Below are positions 41,667-50,254 of a stretch of 64,000 nucleotides of DNA, piece after piece. Each line of letters begins with the position of its first letter. Positions within the stretch are counted from its first letter, which is position 1. The position numbers and the translations under genes are program-made. The stretch is from positions 1 through 64,000 of the forward strand of contig DASZGY010000071.1 of NCBI GenBank assembly GCA_035938395.1, given 5' to 3'. This DNA comes from JALZAA01 sp035938395. Its GTDB lineage: Bacteria; Actinomycetota; Acidimicrobiia; IMCC26256; JACDBD01. The notes beneath the pieces were generated by a model. The model was given only the letters and a program-made list of their open reading frames with translations. It was not told the origin of the DNA and searched no databases.

Positions 41667-43052
41667 ATGGCAGACGTCCGCACGACGCACTTCGAGCTCC
41701 CCGGATTCGGCGGTGAGCTCGTCCATCCCGGCGAGACCGACTACGACGGCCTGCGGGGCGTCTTCAACGGGATGATCGACCGCCATCCCGCGCTGATCGC
41801 CCGCTGCACGAGCGCGGACGACGTCGTCGCGGCCGTCGATCTCGCCCGGCGAGACGGCCTGCCGCTCTCCGTGTACGGGGGCGGACATGGCGTGACCGGC
41901 GCGGCGGTGGTCGACGACGGCATCTGTGTCGATCTGCGCACGCTCAACCGGATCGACGTCGACCCGCAGCAACGCATCGCTCGCGTCGAGGGCGGGGCGA
42001 GGTGGGGCGCGATCGACGCCGCCACCCAGGAGCACGGCTTGGCCGTCACGGGCGGCCGCATGTCGGACACCGGCATCGGAGGCCTGGCCCTGGGCAGCGG
42101 CAGCGGTTGGCTCGAGCGCAAGTTCGGCTTCACGTGCGACAACCTCGTCAAGGCCGAGCTCGTGACCGCCGACGGCCGCAAGGTCATCGCGTCGGAGGAC
42201 GAGAACCCCGACCTGTACTGGGGCCTACGGGGCGGCGGCGGCAACTTCGGCGTGGTCACCGCGTTCCATCTCCGGCTTCACCAGGTCGGTCCGATCGTGC
42301 TCGGCGGCCAGCTCATGTACCCGGCGCCGATGGCGGGCGACCTGATGCGCTTCTACCGCGAGTTCATCCTCGCTGCGCCCGACGAGGTCTGTGGCGGAAT
42401 GGCGTTCATCACCGCACCGCCCGAGGAGTTCGTGCCCGAGCCCGTGCGTGGCCAACCGGTCGTCGGCGTCGTCGTGCTGTACGCGGGTGATCCTGCCGAG
42501 GGCGAGGAGGCGTTCCGGCCGCTGCGCGAGTTCGGTCCGCCCGGACTCGACATGGTCCAGCCCATGCCGTACGTCGCCGTGCAGCAGATGATCGACGCCC
42601 CCAACCCGAGCGGTCGCCTGAACTACTGGAACGCCGACTTCTATTCGGAGTTGCCGGACGAGGCGATCGACACGTTCGTCGAACGGGCCACCAAGCCGAT
42701 CTCACCGTTCAGCCAGGTGATCGTCATGCCCGGCGGCGGCGCCGTCTCGCGCGTTCCCGATGACGCCACCGCGTTCGTGGAACGGAACGCGGAGTGGAAC
42801 CTGCACTACCTGTCGATGTGGGAGGACCCCGCCGAGACCGACCGGAACATCGCCTGGACGCGCGAGTTCTCCGCGGCCATGAAGCCGTGGGCCACCGGGC
42901 GCCAGTACCTGAACATGCTCGGCGACGAGGGCGTGGACCGCGTGAAAGCGGCCTACGGCCCCGAGAAGTTCGCCAAGCTGCAGGCCCTCAAAGGCGCGTG
43001 GGACCCGGCGAACCTGTTCTCCCACAACCAGAACATCCCGCCGGCGGCGTGA
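41667..43052 (+). CDS. Berberine-bridge-enzyme-like FAD oxidoreductase
   Basis: A 461-residue VAO-family flavoenzyme. It has the PCMH-type FAD fold ALIARCTSADDVVAAV, the covalent-His loop YGGGHGVTG, GGRMSDTGIGGLALGSGSGWL, LYWGLRGGGGNFGVVT, and the C-terminal BBE motif NLFSHNQNIPP. The Cys of bicovalent members is not evident at the usual place. It probably oxidises an alcohol, sugar or alkaloid-like substrate with O2; the exact target is unknown. A GAGAGGGCAG ribosome site precedes the ATG. It ends directly against the convergent lysozyme-like gene. Confidence 0.9.
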   Translation: MADVRTTHFELPGFGGELVHPGETDYDGLRGVFNGMIDRHPALIARCTSADDVVAAVDLARRDGLPLSVYGGGHGVTGAAVVDDGICVDLRTLNRIDVDPQQRIARVEGGARWGAIDAATQEHGLAVTGGRMSDTGIGGLALGSGSGWLERKFGFTCDNLVKAELVTADGRKVIASEDENPDLYWGLRGGGGNFGVVTAFHLRLHQVGPIVLGGQLMYPAPMAGDLMRFYREFILAAPDEVCGGMAFITAPPEEFVPEPVRGQPVVGVVVLYAGDPAEGEEAFRPLREFGPPGLDMVQPMPYVAVQQMIDAPNPSGRLNYWNADFYSELPDEAIDTFVERATKPISPFSQVIVMPGGGAVSRVPDDATAFVERNAEWNLHYLSMWEDPAETDRNIAWTREFSAAMKPWATGRQYLNMLGDEGVDRVKAAYGPEKFAKLQALKGAWDPANLFSHNQNIPPAA

Positions 43053-43856
43053 CTAGCGAGCCGCGGTGACCCGGACCGTCATGTCGGCGGGCACGGCGGA
43101 AGCGAGCCAGCGGCCGGAGGACGCGGTCCAGATCCGGCCCGCGAAGCCCACCTCGCTGACCCCGAACTGGGGCGCGTGGCCGATCAACCATGCCGACACG
43201 GTCCAGCCGCGCGCCTCGGGCAAGGGCACGTCGATCGTCTGAGGTCCGAGCTCCTGCGTCAGCGCGTCACGCATCGGCTGGCCCGATGCCGGGGTCGGCC
43301 CGACGCTGACGCGACAGCTCAGGCCGGCGGGAATCTCCCCCGTTGTGGCCTGGGCGATGGCGCGTGCTTCTTGCTCCCACCCGGCGTAGGCGGACGGCGC
43401 CGCGCTGCGCTGCACGCGTTGCGCGGCCGTCGTGACGGGCAGCGTCTCCCACCCCGGGACCCGCGCCAGGTGACGGTAGAAGGCGCCCGCGGCGTAGGTG
43501 GGTGTCAACAGCTGACTCGCTGATCCCCAGCCTTGCGACGGGCGCTGCTGGAAGAGCCCGACCGAGTCCCGGTCGCCGTGGGGGAGGTTCTGCAGCCTCG
43601 ACTCCTGGAGCGCGGCGGCGAGGGCGACTGATACCGCGTGATCGGGAAGTCCCATACGTTTGCCGACGACGGTGATCGTCGTCGCGTGGGCCGCCTGGTC
43701 GGGGCTGAGCGTGTAGGTCTTGTTGTTGAGCGAGACGCGACATCCCGGCGGCACATTGCCGCCGTGGTCTCTCGTCGCCGCGAAGACGGCATAGCCACCG
43801 GCCGCCACCACCACGAGGACGGCGATCGTCACGACCCAGCCACGACCCCGGAACAT
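43053..43856 (-). CDS. Membrane-anchored lysozyme-like (transglycosylase-fold) protein
   Basis: A 267-residue protein with an N-terminal anchor (7-28). The central part carries VALAAALQESRLQNLPHGDRDSVGLFQQRPSQGWG, then AAGAFYRHLARVPGWETLPVTTAAQRVQRSAAPSAYAGWE, given by its key pieces ALQESRL and FYRHLA. This pattern is common in actinobacterial cell-wall proteins. The Glu in LQES is at the place of the catalytic acid of lysozyme-like folds. The role in peptidoglycan turnover is inferred, not proven. Confidence 0.78.
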   Translation of the reverse strand: MFRGRGWVVTIAVLVVVAAGGYAVFAATRDHGGNVPPGCRVSLNNKTYTLSPDQAAHATTITVVGKRMGLPDHAVSVALAAALQESRLQNLPHGDRDSVGLFQQRPSQGWGSASQLLTPTYAAGAFYRHLARVPGWETLPVTTAAQRVQRSAAPSAYAGWEQEARAIAQATTGEIPAGLSCRVSVGPTPASGQPMRDALTQELGPQTIDVPLPEARGWTVSAWLIGHAPQFGVSEVGFAGRIWTASSGRWLASAVPADMTVRVTAAR

Positions 43857-43959
43857 CTTGCTCCGAACGTAACCGCGTCCGGCCCGGGCGCCGGGTCAGC
43901 CCGATCGCACGAGCCGAGCTTGCGACGGCGACCAGACCGACGGACTAGAACGGGTTTCC

Positions 43960-44763
43960 ATGTCTTTCGTCGTCATCGAGAAGCCCCGACCTCACGTCGC
44001 GCTGGTGACCCTCAACCGGCCCGAGCGCATGAACTCCATGGCCTTCGACGTGATGATCCCGCTGCGGGACGCGCTCGAGGAGGTGAGCCTCGACAACGAC
44101 ACGAGGGTCGTCGTCCTCACCGGGGCGGGACACGGCTTCTGTTCCGGCGCCGACCTCGAGGACGCGGGGACGATCCCGAACATCGCCGGCCTGACGCGCT
44201 CGTCCATCGCTCAGCGCTCGATGGAGCTTCTCCACGACGTGATCGTGGCGCTGCGTCGGATGCATCAACCGGTTGTGGCCGCCGTCAACGGCGCCGCCAT
44301 CGGCGGCGGATTCTGCCTCGCGGTCGCCGCCGACATCCGGCTGGCGGCGGAAGGCGCGTACTTCCGCGCCGCGGGCATCAACAACGGGCTGACGTCGACC
44401 GAGCTCGGGATCAGCTACCTGCTCCCGCGCGCCATCGGCTCGTCGCGCGCGTTCGAGATCATGCTGTCCGGACGCGACGTGGACGCCGCCGAGGCCGAGC
44501 GCATCGGCCTCGTCTCGCGCGCCGTTCCGGGCGACCAGCTTCTCGAGCGGTGCTACGAGCTGGCCGAGCGCATCATCGGCTTCAGCCGCGTCGGCGTCGA
44601 GAGCACGAAGCGCATGCTGTGGTCGAGTCTCGACGCCGGCAGCCTGCACTCCCAGATGGACGCCGAGGCGCACGCACAGCTGTACGTGCGCCTCACGACC
44701 GAGAACTTCGAAGAGGCAGTCCGGGCCCGGCGCGAGAAGCGCGCGCCGGTGTTCCGGGACTGA
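43960..44763 (+). CDS. Enoyl-CoA hydratase/isomerase family protein
   Basis: A 267-residue crotonase-fold protein: LNRPERMNSMAF, the oxyanion hole GHGFCSGADL, AAVNGAAIGGGFCLAVAADIRLA, and NNGLTSTELGISYLLPRAIG with the Glu typical of hydratases/isomerases. It resembles EchA12-type enzymes. It presumably hydrates or isomerises an enoyl-CoA in fatty-acid or related breakdown. It is a single gene, with no beta-oxidation neighbours here. Confidence 0.92.
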   Translation: MSFVVIEKPRPHVALVTLNRPERMNSMAFDVMIPLRDALEEVSLDNDTRVVVLTGAGHGFCSGADLEDAGTIPNIAGLTRSSIAQRSMELLHDVIVALRRMHQPVVAAVNGAAIGGGFCLAVAADIRLAAEGAYFRAAGINNGLTSTELGISYLLPRAIGSSRAFEIMLSGRDVDAAEAERIGLVSRAVPGDQLLERCYELAERIIGFSRVGVESTKRMLWSSLDAGSLHSQMDAEAHAQLYVRLTTENFEEAVRARREKRAPVFRD

Positions 44764-44766
44764 CCG

Positions 44767-45438
44767 CTACTTCTGGGCGGCGGCGACCCGCTGGACGACC
44801 GCGTTCACGATGTCGGGACCCTGGGTGATGCGGGAGCCGACGTTCGTGAAGGCGAAGCCCAGGACGGCGCGCCCGACCCGCACGACGATGAAGTCGATGT
44901 ACAAGGTCGCTTCGCCACCGTTCTGCGTGAAGGTGGCGGCAATCTCGTAGCCGACGGCCTGGTCGCCGACGCCTTGGAGATCCGTGATCGGCGACACCGT
45001 GGGTGGTGTGGAGGCGGGCCGATTCCGCTCGACCTCGGTCCCGAGCCGCGTGAAGCACGCCGTCGCCGCCGACCCGTTGTACGCCGACACGAACTTGCCG
45101 GCGTCCTTACTGTTCTGGAAGGCGTAGACAGCGTTCTCGGCCGTCGTAGCGTGCTCCGGCACCGGATCGGTGAACTCGCGGGACCGGGCCCGGGGCTCGT
45201 CCTTCTTTGCAGCTGCGACGGCGGTGTTGATCTTCTTGCATTCCTTGAGGCCTTTGAGCGCGTCGCTGCTGGCGTTGCTCCGCTTCGACGTCCACTCGGC
45301 GGGGACATCCGCCTTCGTGATGACACCCCCCTTGAGGATCGCCTTGTCACTTCCGGCTGCCGACGCCGGCCCGGCGAGCGCCAGGGACGCGGCCACGGGG
45401 ACGGCGAGGATCAGCAATCGCTTGCGTTGGGAAAGCAT
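44767..45438 (-). CDS. Secreted hypothetical protein
   Basis: A 223-residue protein with a clean signal peptide (1-27, cleaved after GPASA). The mature part contains ILKGGVITKADVPAEW, two Cys (KECKKIN, TACFTRL) likely to form a disulfide, and DLQGVGDQAVGYEI with FIVVRVGRAVLGFAF. The late GxGDxA...VVRVG pattern is like sensor or lipoprotein domains found in actinobacteria (PknH-type sensor folds), but this is a loose resemblance. ATG 45438 follows a TATGGT -10 box by 6 bases. Confidence 0.75.
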   Translation of the reverse strand: MLSQRKRLLILAVPVAASLALAGPASAAGSDKAILKGGVITKADVPAEWTSKRSNASSDALKGLKECKKINTAVAAAKKDEPRARSREFTDPVPEHATTAENAVYAFQNSKDAGKFVSAYNGSAATACFTRLGTEVERNRPASTPPTVSPITDLQGVGDQAVGYEIAATFTQNGGEATLYIDFIVVRVGRAVLGFAFTNVGSRITQGPDIVNAVVQRVAAAQK

Positions 45439-45817
45439 CGGGGCACCATACCGTCCGGTCCGGCGCCGAATCGCCCGCGTTCCGAGGGGGCAACTGGCGG
45501 GCCGATTCGCGCCTGAACAACCGCCGGAGTGGGGCGGGCGCGCCGCCGTCGTCGCCGCGAACGGCCCCGAGTGGCGTGACTCACGCATTCCACAAGTCGT
45601 TGTGGACGGCGTGACCAGCGCAAACGTTCACCATCCATTTACCGTTCGCGCGTTGATCGTCGAGCGACAACACGCTTCGCTACACGCAACCGATTTGGGC
45701 CCATCCCAGGAGAGCACTTGGCCGAATCGGACCCCAGGGAGCGGGAGTCGCCCCACACGTCTTCCCCCGGGGCGGCTCCCGCTTCCACTCAGGTTGTCGA
45801 CGAACAGGCGCGACCGA
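45439..45817. other. 379-bp intergenic region with several inverted repeats
   Basis: No gene is supported. It holds a -10 box for the secreted protein (TATGGT on the minus strand, 45445-45450), a palindrome TCCACAA-GTCG-TTGTGGA (45589-45606), the 11-mer AAACGTTCACC (45622-45632) that recurs inverted at 47131-47141, and the terminator of the M23 gene. The middle part (45610-45700) is less GC-rich than the surroundings. Confidence 0.6.
45741..45782 (-). terminator. Hairpin terminator of the M23 peptidase gene
   Basis: GCGGGAGTCGCCCC (45741-45754) pairs with GGGGCGGCTCCCGC (45769-45782), 14 bp with one T-G pair and a 14-nt loop. It lies 36 bases beyond the peptidase stop on the minus strand. 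Confidence 0.7.
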
Positions 45818-46351
45818 TCAGCAGCCGGCGTTGCGCAGCGTGGGATACGGATCGGTGTGTTGTCCGTTCACGCCGCCGAGGCGGATCTCGAAGTGCAAAT
45901 GCGGGCCGGTGGCATTGCCGGTCTCGCCGACCCGACCGATCGGCTCGCCTTGCCCGACTCCGCGGTCGCCGCCGCCGAGGATCTCCGACATGTGCGCGTA
46001 GTAGTAGACGTTCCCGTCGTCGGCGTAGAGGTACACGACCAGGCCGCCGGCGCTCTCGAGCGTGTAGTGCACGCTCCCGGACTTGACGGCCCAGATCGGA
46101 GTTCCCGTGGGCGCGTGCATGTCGATCCCGTAATGGAACCCACTGCCGCGCGGCCCGTAGTCGTCGGTGTAGCTCGAGCCGTCGACCGGGCACCTGAAGT
46201 TGGAGATGACGGTGCCGCCGCCGGGCGCGCACGCCGCAGCGATCAACACGACCGCCACCACCGGCAGCAGCCATCGCCACGCGCGAAGAAAGAATCGGGT
46301 TCGGGGGATGCAAGGAGGGTAGGCGCCTACGATGCGCGAAATGCGGACCAT
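45818..46351 (-). CDS. M23 (LytM-type) peptidase lipoprotein
   Basis: A 177-residue small metallo-endopeptidase. A hydrophobic signal ends LIAAAC with lipid-anchor Cys41. The catalytic domain has GFHYGIDMHAP (zinc ligands His73, Asp77) and ATGPHLHFEI (His151, His153), plus YYYAHMSE with His120. M23 enzymes cut peptide bridges of peptidoglycan. Both motifs are intact, so it is probably active. The start at ATG 46351 overlaps the remnant of an opposing gene. It is shorter than many M23 proteins, with little beyond the domain. Confidence 0.9.
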   Translation of the reverse strand: MVRISRIVGAYPPCIPRTRFFLRAWRWLLPVVAVVLIAAACAPGGGTVISNFRCPVDGSSYTDDYGPRGSGFHYGIDMHAPTGTPIWAVKSGSVHYTLESAGGLVVYLYADDGNVYYYAHMSEILGGGDRGVGQGEPIGRVGETGNATGPHLHFEIRLGGVNGQHTDPYPTLRNAGC

Positions 46352-46702
46352 CGCGCTGGTCGATCACACGCGGAAACACCGGCCGCCCGCCGGTGTGCTG
46401 GAGGCCATCGCAGAAGCGTTGACGATCGCACGGGTAACGCGGTGGTGCCGGTGAGCAACTTTGTGCTCCCTGGCTACTTCAATCCCTGGGCGGCCGGTCC
46501 CTACGACCACCTGCGGGTGCTCGACGAGGCGTTCTCGATCGACACCGGCGGGTACGCCGTGTTCCAGCGCACCTCCGCCGAGCAGGAGCGCTTCGGGCGG
46601 GGCTTCGGCGTCACCTTCGACGACGCGATGCCCGAATGGCAGCGCACCCTGAAGCTGCGGGGCTGGGGCCGCACCTACTGGCGGCTCGCCCTCAACCCGT
46701 GA
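46332..46702 (+). pseudogene. Internally deleted remnant of an actinobacterial hypothetical gene
   Basis: The plus strand encodes MREMRTIALVDHTRKHRPPAG and on to EAIAEALT (46332-46454), which looks like the N terminus of a longer uncharacterised family. The last part of such a protein then appears in another frame: VSNFVLPGYFNPWAAGPYDHLRVLDEAFSIDTGGY with a stop at 46702. From memory of that family, about 100 residues between the two ends are missing and the frame has shifted. The remnant overlaps the M23 start and the STAS gene end, consistent with erosion of an older gene. The family recall is not verified. Confidence 0.6.
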
Positions 46703-47054
46703 GCGCGACCGGAACCGGTTCCTCGGCTGACTCTCGCTCGACGGAAAGCACGCGGTCGAGCCCGAGACGCTCGATCTCCGACCGGACTCGGCGCGAGGGA
46801 TGCACGACGCTGAGACGGTGACCGGAGCGCACGAAGGCGCGACGGATCGTCTCGAGCATCCTGATGCCGGTCCCGTCGGCGAACGAGAGACCGCCGAGGT
46901 CGAGGACAACGTCGCCGGCGACGTCACGGGCGTGCAGGCACGCGGCGGCGAGCTGCACGGCGCTGATCTCTTCGAGCTCGCCGTCGACGACCACCGCCGT
47001 GTCGCCGTGGTCTCGCTGTAGCTCGCATCGGAAGCTGGGAGCGGGAATGGTCAT
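46692..47054 (-). CDS. STAS-domain anti-anti-sigma-like protein
   Basis: A 120-residue single STAS domain: VVVDGELEEISAVQLAAACL, then VVLDLGGLSFADGTGIRMLETI. In SpoIIAA-like antagonists the phosphorylated Ser/Thr lies in a DSSG-type turn; here it is ADGTG, so Thr could serve. Such proteins release sigma factors by binding anti-sigma kinases. No anti-sigma gene adjoins it. A GTGAGGTG ribosome site precedes ATG 47054. It is divergent from the glycan operon. Confidence 0.88.
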   Translation of the reverse strand: MTIPAPSFRCELQRDHGDTAVVVDGELEEISAVQLAAACLHARDVAGDVVLDLGGLSFADGTGIRMLETIRRAFVRSGHRLSVVHPSRRVRSEIERLGLDRVLSVERESAEEPVPVALTG

Positions 47055-47119
47055 GGGGCGCACCTCACGGTTGCCTCCATCGACAGTAGAACGGCGAGTT
47101 GCATCGCGGTCAGCAACGG

Positions 47120-47172
47120 GGTGAACGAGAGGTGAACGTTTCCCTGCGCCGCGGTGGCGCGCCTCGTTCACC
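47120..47172. promoter_or_regulatory. Direct and inverted GGTGAACG repeats between STAS and glycan genes
   Basis: GGTGAACGAG (47120-47129), GGTGAACG (47131-47138, 11-bp period) and the exact inverted CTCGTTCACC (47163-47172). The second copy, read as AAACGTTCACC on the other strand, is identical over 11 bases to 45622-45632 in the previous long intergenic region. A shared regulator site is plausible. Confidence 0.45.
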
Positions 47173-47237
47173 GTTGCGCTACGAGACCTTGACGTCGTGT
47201 TCGTCGCCCGGCCAAGACGTTTACTCCTCGAATCGTC

Positions 47238-48371
47238 ATGCTGCGCGTCGTGAAGATCGGAATCGTCACCGAAAGCTTCCTGCCTCAGATCAACGGCGTG
47301 ACGAACTCGGTGCTTCGCATCCTGGAGCACTTCCGGGATCGCGGTCATGACGCCTTTGTCGTTGCGCCGGGCGACGGGCCCGCCGAGTACGCGGGCGCCA
47401 CCGTCGTTCGCGTCCCCGCGGTGCCGCTCCCGGTGTACCGCTCGTTCCCGATCGCGTTGCCCACGCGACAGGTCGAGCACGCGCTGCGCGAGTACCGACC
47501 GGACATCGTGCACCTCGCATCGCCGACGGTGTTGGGCGGCATGGGCGCCGTCGCCGCCGAGCGTCTCGACGTGCCCGCGGTCGCCGTCTTCCAGAGCGAC
47601 CTTCCCGCGTTCGTCCGTCGCTACCGCCTCGGCGTCACGGCCCCGGCCGCGTGGGGTTGGCTGCGGTGGATCCACCGCCACGCCGCGCTGACGCTCGCGC
47701 CGTCGTCGGTCGTTGCGTGGGAGCTCGAGCAGCGAGGGTTCGCGCCCGTCGCGCGGTGGACGCGCGGCGTCGACCTCGATCGCTTCAATCCCATGCACCG
47801 GAGCGAGCTGTTGCGTCGCCACATCGCGCCCCGGGGCGAAGTCGTCGTCGGCTACGTCGGTCGCCTCGCCGCCGAGAAGCAGGTCGACCGCCTCGTGCGT
47901 CTGGCCGACCTGCCCGGCACGCGCCTCGTGATCGTGGGCGACGGACCATTGCGCGCACGCCTGGAGCGCCGGCTGACCCGGGCGCGGTTTCTCGGCTTCC
48001 GAACCGGCGGCGACCTGTCGGCGACGATCGCGTCGCTCGACGTGTTCGTGCATCCCGGTGAGGCCGAGACGTTCTGCCAGGCGGTGCAAGAGGCGCTCGC
48101 GTCGGGCGTTCCGGTCGTCGCCCCCGCCGCCGGCGGACCGATCGACCTCGTGCGCCACGGCGTGAACGGCTGGCTGTTCCCCTCCGGGCGGCCCGACCTG
48201 CTGCGGGGCGCGGTGGCGGAGTTGGCCACCGACCCTGCAGCGCGCGAGGCAATGGGTCGCGCCGCCCGGGCAAGTGTCGAAGGACGAACGTGGCCCCAGC
48301 TCGGAGACGAGCTCTTGTCGCACTACGAGCGTCTCCTCGGCATCGAGACGCGCCGGGTGCGTGCCGCATGA
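47238..48371 (+). CDS. GDP-mannose-dependent alpha-mannosyltransferase-like GT4 enzyme
   Basis: A 377-residue GT-B glycosyltransferase. The N terminus IGIVTESFLPQINGVTNSVLRILEHFRDRGHD and the line PVYRSFPIALPTRQVEHALREYRPDIVHLASP (key parts TESFLPQINGVTNS and YRSFPIALP) match the actinobacterial mannosyltransferases that act on phosphatidylinositol mannosides or glucuronosyl lipids. The donor-binding half has VGYVGRLAAEKQVDRL, VIVGDGPLR and HPGEAETFCQAVQEAL. It heads a four-gene operon joined by 4-bp overlaps or a 3-bp gap, probably for a cell-envelope glycolipid. Confidence 0.9.
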   Translation: MLRVVKIGIVTESFLPQINGVTNSVLRILEHFRDRGHDAFVVAPGDGPAEYAGATVVRVPAVPLPVYRSFPIALPTRQVEHALREYRPDIVHLASPTVLGGMGAVAAERLDVPAVAVFQSDLPAFVRRYRLGVTAPAAWGWLRWIHRHAALTLAPSSVVAWELEQRGFAPVARWTRGVDLDRFNPMHRSELLRRHIAPRGEVVVGYVGRLAAEKQVDRLVRLADLPGTRLVIVGDGPLRARLERRLTRARFLGFRTGGDLSATIASLDVFVHPGEAETFCQAVQEALASGVPVVAPAAGGPIDLVRHGVNGWLFPSGRPDLLRGAVAELATDPAAREAMGRAARASVEGRTWPQLGDELLSHYERLLGIETRRVRAA

Positions 48372-49126
48372 GGCCGTCGCTGGTCGTCTCGATCCACGAC
48401 GTCGCTCCGTCGACCGCGTGGGCAGCGCGCGCGTGGGTCGACGAGCTCGAACGTCGCCACGTCCCGGCCACGCTGCTCGTGGTTCCCGGGCCGTGGGAAG
48501 GCCCGCCGCTGCGCCTCGACCGCGACCTCGTCGCGTGGCTCCACGAACGCCACGAGCGCGGCGACGAGATCGCGCAGCACGGGTGGACCCACCGAGCGGT
48601 GGCCGGGGCGCCGGCGTGGCGGCGCGCGGTCGCGTCGGTAGCGGCTCGGGGGTGCGCCGAGTTCTGGTCGCTCGATACCCGCGAAGCAAAGCGGCGCGTC
48701 GAGCTGGGCCGGGACGTCCTCCACCGGGCCGGCTTCGCCCCGATCGGCTTCACGCCGCCGGGCTGGCTCGCCTCCGCTCCCACCCGTGAGGTCCTCGCCG
48801 AGCTCGGCTACCGCTACACGACGACCCGCAGCACCGTGCAGGATCTCGCGACCGGCGAGGCCCACCGCGTTCCGGCGCTCTCGCAGCGCCCCGGCGGCGC
48901 GGCCGAGGAGCTCGGCCGCCGCGTCGTCGACAGTTGGGCGCGCCGCCGCGCCCAACGTGGCGCTTGCACGCGCGTGGCCTTGCATCCGTTGGACCTCGAC
49001 AACCCGGCACTCGTGCAGTCGAACCTCGCCGCCGTCGAGCAGCTCCTCGAGTCCGGCGCAAAAGCCCGCACATACGGAGACTTCATCACCGCCCGCCGTC
49101 CGGCCGCCGCAAACGGGGCGGCATAG
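48368..49126 (+). CDS. Polysaccharide-deacetylase-like DUF2334 protein
   Basis: A 252-residue protein. The N-terminal VVSIHDVAPST, with Asp following His, and RGDEIAQHGWTHRAV (HxxTH-like metal pair) are the hallmarks of the DUF2334 branch of NodB-fold deacetylases; VALHPLDLDNP near the end is the conserved late His motif. It may remove an N-acetyl group from a glycan made by the flanking glycosyltransferases. It is coupled to the upstream gene by ATGA. Confidence 0.88.
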   Translation: MRPSLVVSIHDVAPSTAWAARAWVDELERRHVPATLLVVPGPWEGPPLRLDRDLVAWLHERHERGDEIAQHGWTHRAVAGAPAWRRAVASVAARGCAEFWSLDTREAKRRVELGRDVLHRAGFAPIGFTPPGWLASAPTREVLAELGYRYTTTRSTVQDLATGEAHRVPALSQRPGGAAEELGRRVVDSWARRRAQRGACTRVALHPLDLDNPALVQSNLAAVEQLLESGAKARTYGDFITARRPAAANGAA

Positions 49127-49129
49127 GTC

Positions 49130-50254
49130 ATGGGGACCCGCATCCTGCAGGTCGCCAACTTCTACTCTCGTCATTCGGGCGGGCTCCGGACCACCGTCGA
49201 CGCCCTCGGCCGCGCCTACGTCGACGCCGGCCTCGAACGCGTCCTCGTCGTCCCCGGCGCCGCGGATGCCGACGAGGACACCCCCGCCGGTCGTCGCATC
49301 ACGCTGCGGGGGCCGAAGCTCCCGGGGAGCGGGGGTTATCGGGCGCTCGCCGGGACCGGCGCCGTGCGCGCCGTGCTCGCCGAGCTCCCGCCCGACCACC
49401 TCGAGGTTTCCGACAAGCTCACGCTCGTAGGCCTCGGACAGTGGGCCGCCCGCAACGGCGTGCGCGCGGTGCTCGTCTCCCACGAGCGGCTCGACGCAAT
49501 CCTCTCGCCGAGGGTCCCGCCCGGCTTCCCGCTGGGCGTGTGCGCCGACTGGTGGAACCGCCGCATCGCGCGCGGTTTCGACGCGGTCGTGACCCCATCG
49601 CGGTTCGCAGCCTCCGAGTTCACACGCATCGGAGCAACCGGCGTCGCCGTAGTTCCCCTCGGCGTCGACCTCGACGTCTTCCATCCCCTCGCTCGCGAGC
49701 GTCCGGGCGACGTGGACGGCGACGACAACGGGGCCCGGCTCGTGTGCGTCGGCCGGTTCTCGATGGAGAAGCGGCCCGACGTAGCCGTCGAGACGCTCCG
49801 CATCGTGCGGGCGCGCGGCGTGGCCGCACGTCTGTGGATGGTCGGGGACGGGCCTCGCCGGAGCGCGCTCGAAGATCAGGCGCGCGGCGAGCCCGTCGTG
49901 TTCACCGGACATCTCCACGACCGCAGCGAGCTTGCCCGGCTCCTCGCCCGCGCCGACGCCGCCCTCGCGCCGTGCCCGTACGAAACGTTCGGGTTGGCCG
50001 CGCTGGAGGCGCTCGCGTGCGGCACTCCCGTGGTGGCGGCGGATCGCGGGGCGGTCCCCGAGCTCGTGCAGGCGGGACAGGGCGCGGCCACTGGGAAAGT
50101 GGCCGCGCCCGACCCCGTTTCGCTGGCAGCCGCCGTCGCACACGTGGTGCAGCGCCCGCGCGATCAGGCGCGGCGCGCCGCACGCGCACGAGCCGAGCAG
50201 TACCCGTGGGCGCGCACCGCACGCGAGATGCTGCGGGTGCACCGAGCGGCATGA
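49130..50254 (+). CDS. GT4-family glycosyltransferase
   Basis: A 374-residue GT-B enzyme: VANFYSRHSGGLRTTVDALG (acceptor side), VVTPSRFAASEF, VGRFSMEKRPDVAVETLR, MVGDGPRR, FTGHLHDRSELARLLARADAALAPCPYETFGLAALEALACGTPVV with the EX7E pair in YETFGLAALEAL. Donor not determined. It follows the deacetylase by 3 bp and overlaps the GNAT gene, so it belongs to the same glycan pathway. Confidence 0.9.
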   Translation: MGTRILQVANFYSRHSGGLRTTVDALGRAYVDAGLERVLVVPGAADADEDTPAGRRITLRGPKLPGSGGYRALAGTGAVRAVLAELPPDHLEVSDKLTLVGLGQWAARNGVRAVLVSHERLDAILSPRVPPGFPLGVCADWWNRRIARGFDAVVTPSRFAASEFTRIGATGVAVVPLGVDLDVFHPLARERPGDVDGDDNGARLVCVGRFSMEKRPDVAVETLRIVRARGVAARLWMVGDGPRRSALEDQARGEPVVFTGHLHDRSELARLLARADAALAPCPYETFGLAALEALACGTPVVAADRGAVPELVQAGQGAATGKVAAPDPVSLAAAVAHVVQRPRDQARRAARARAEQYPWARTAREMLRVHRAA

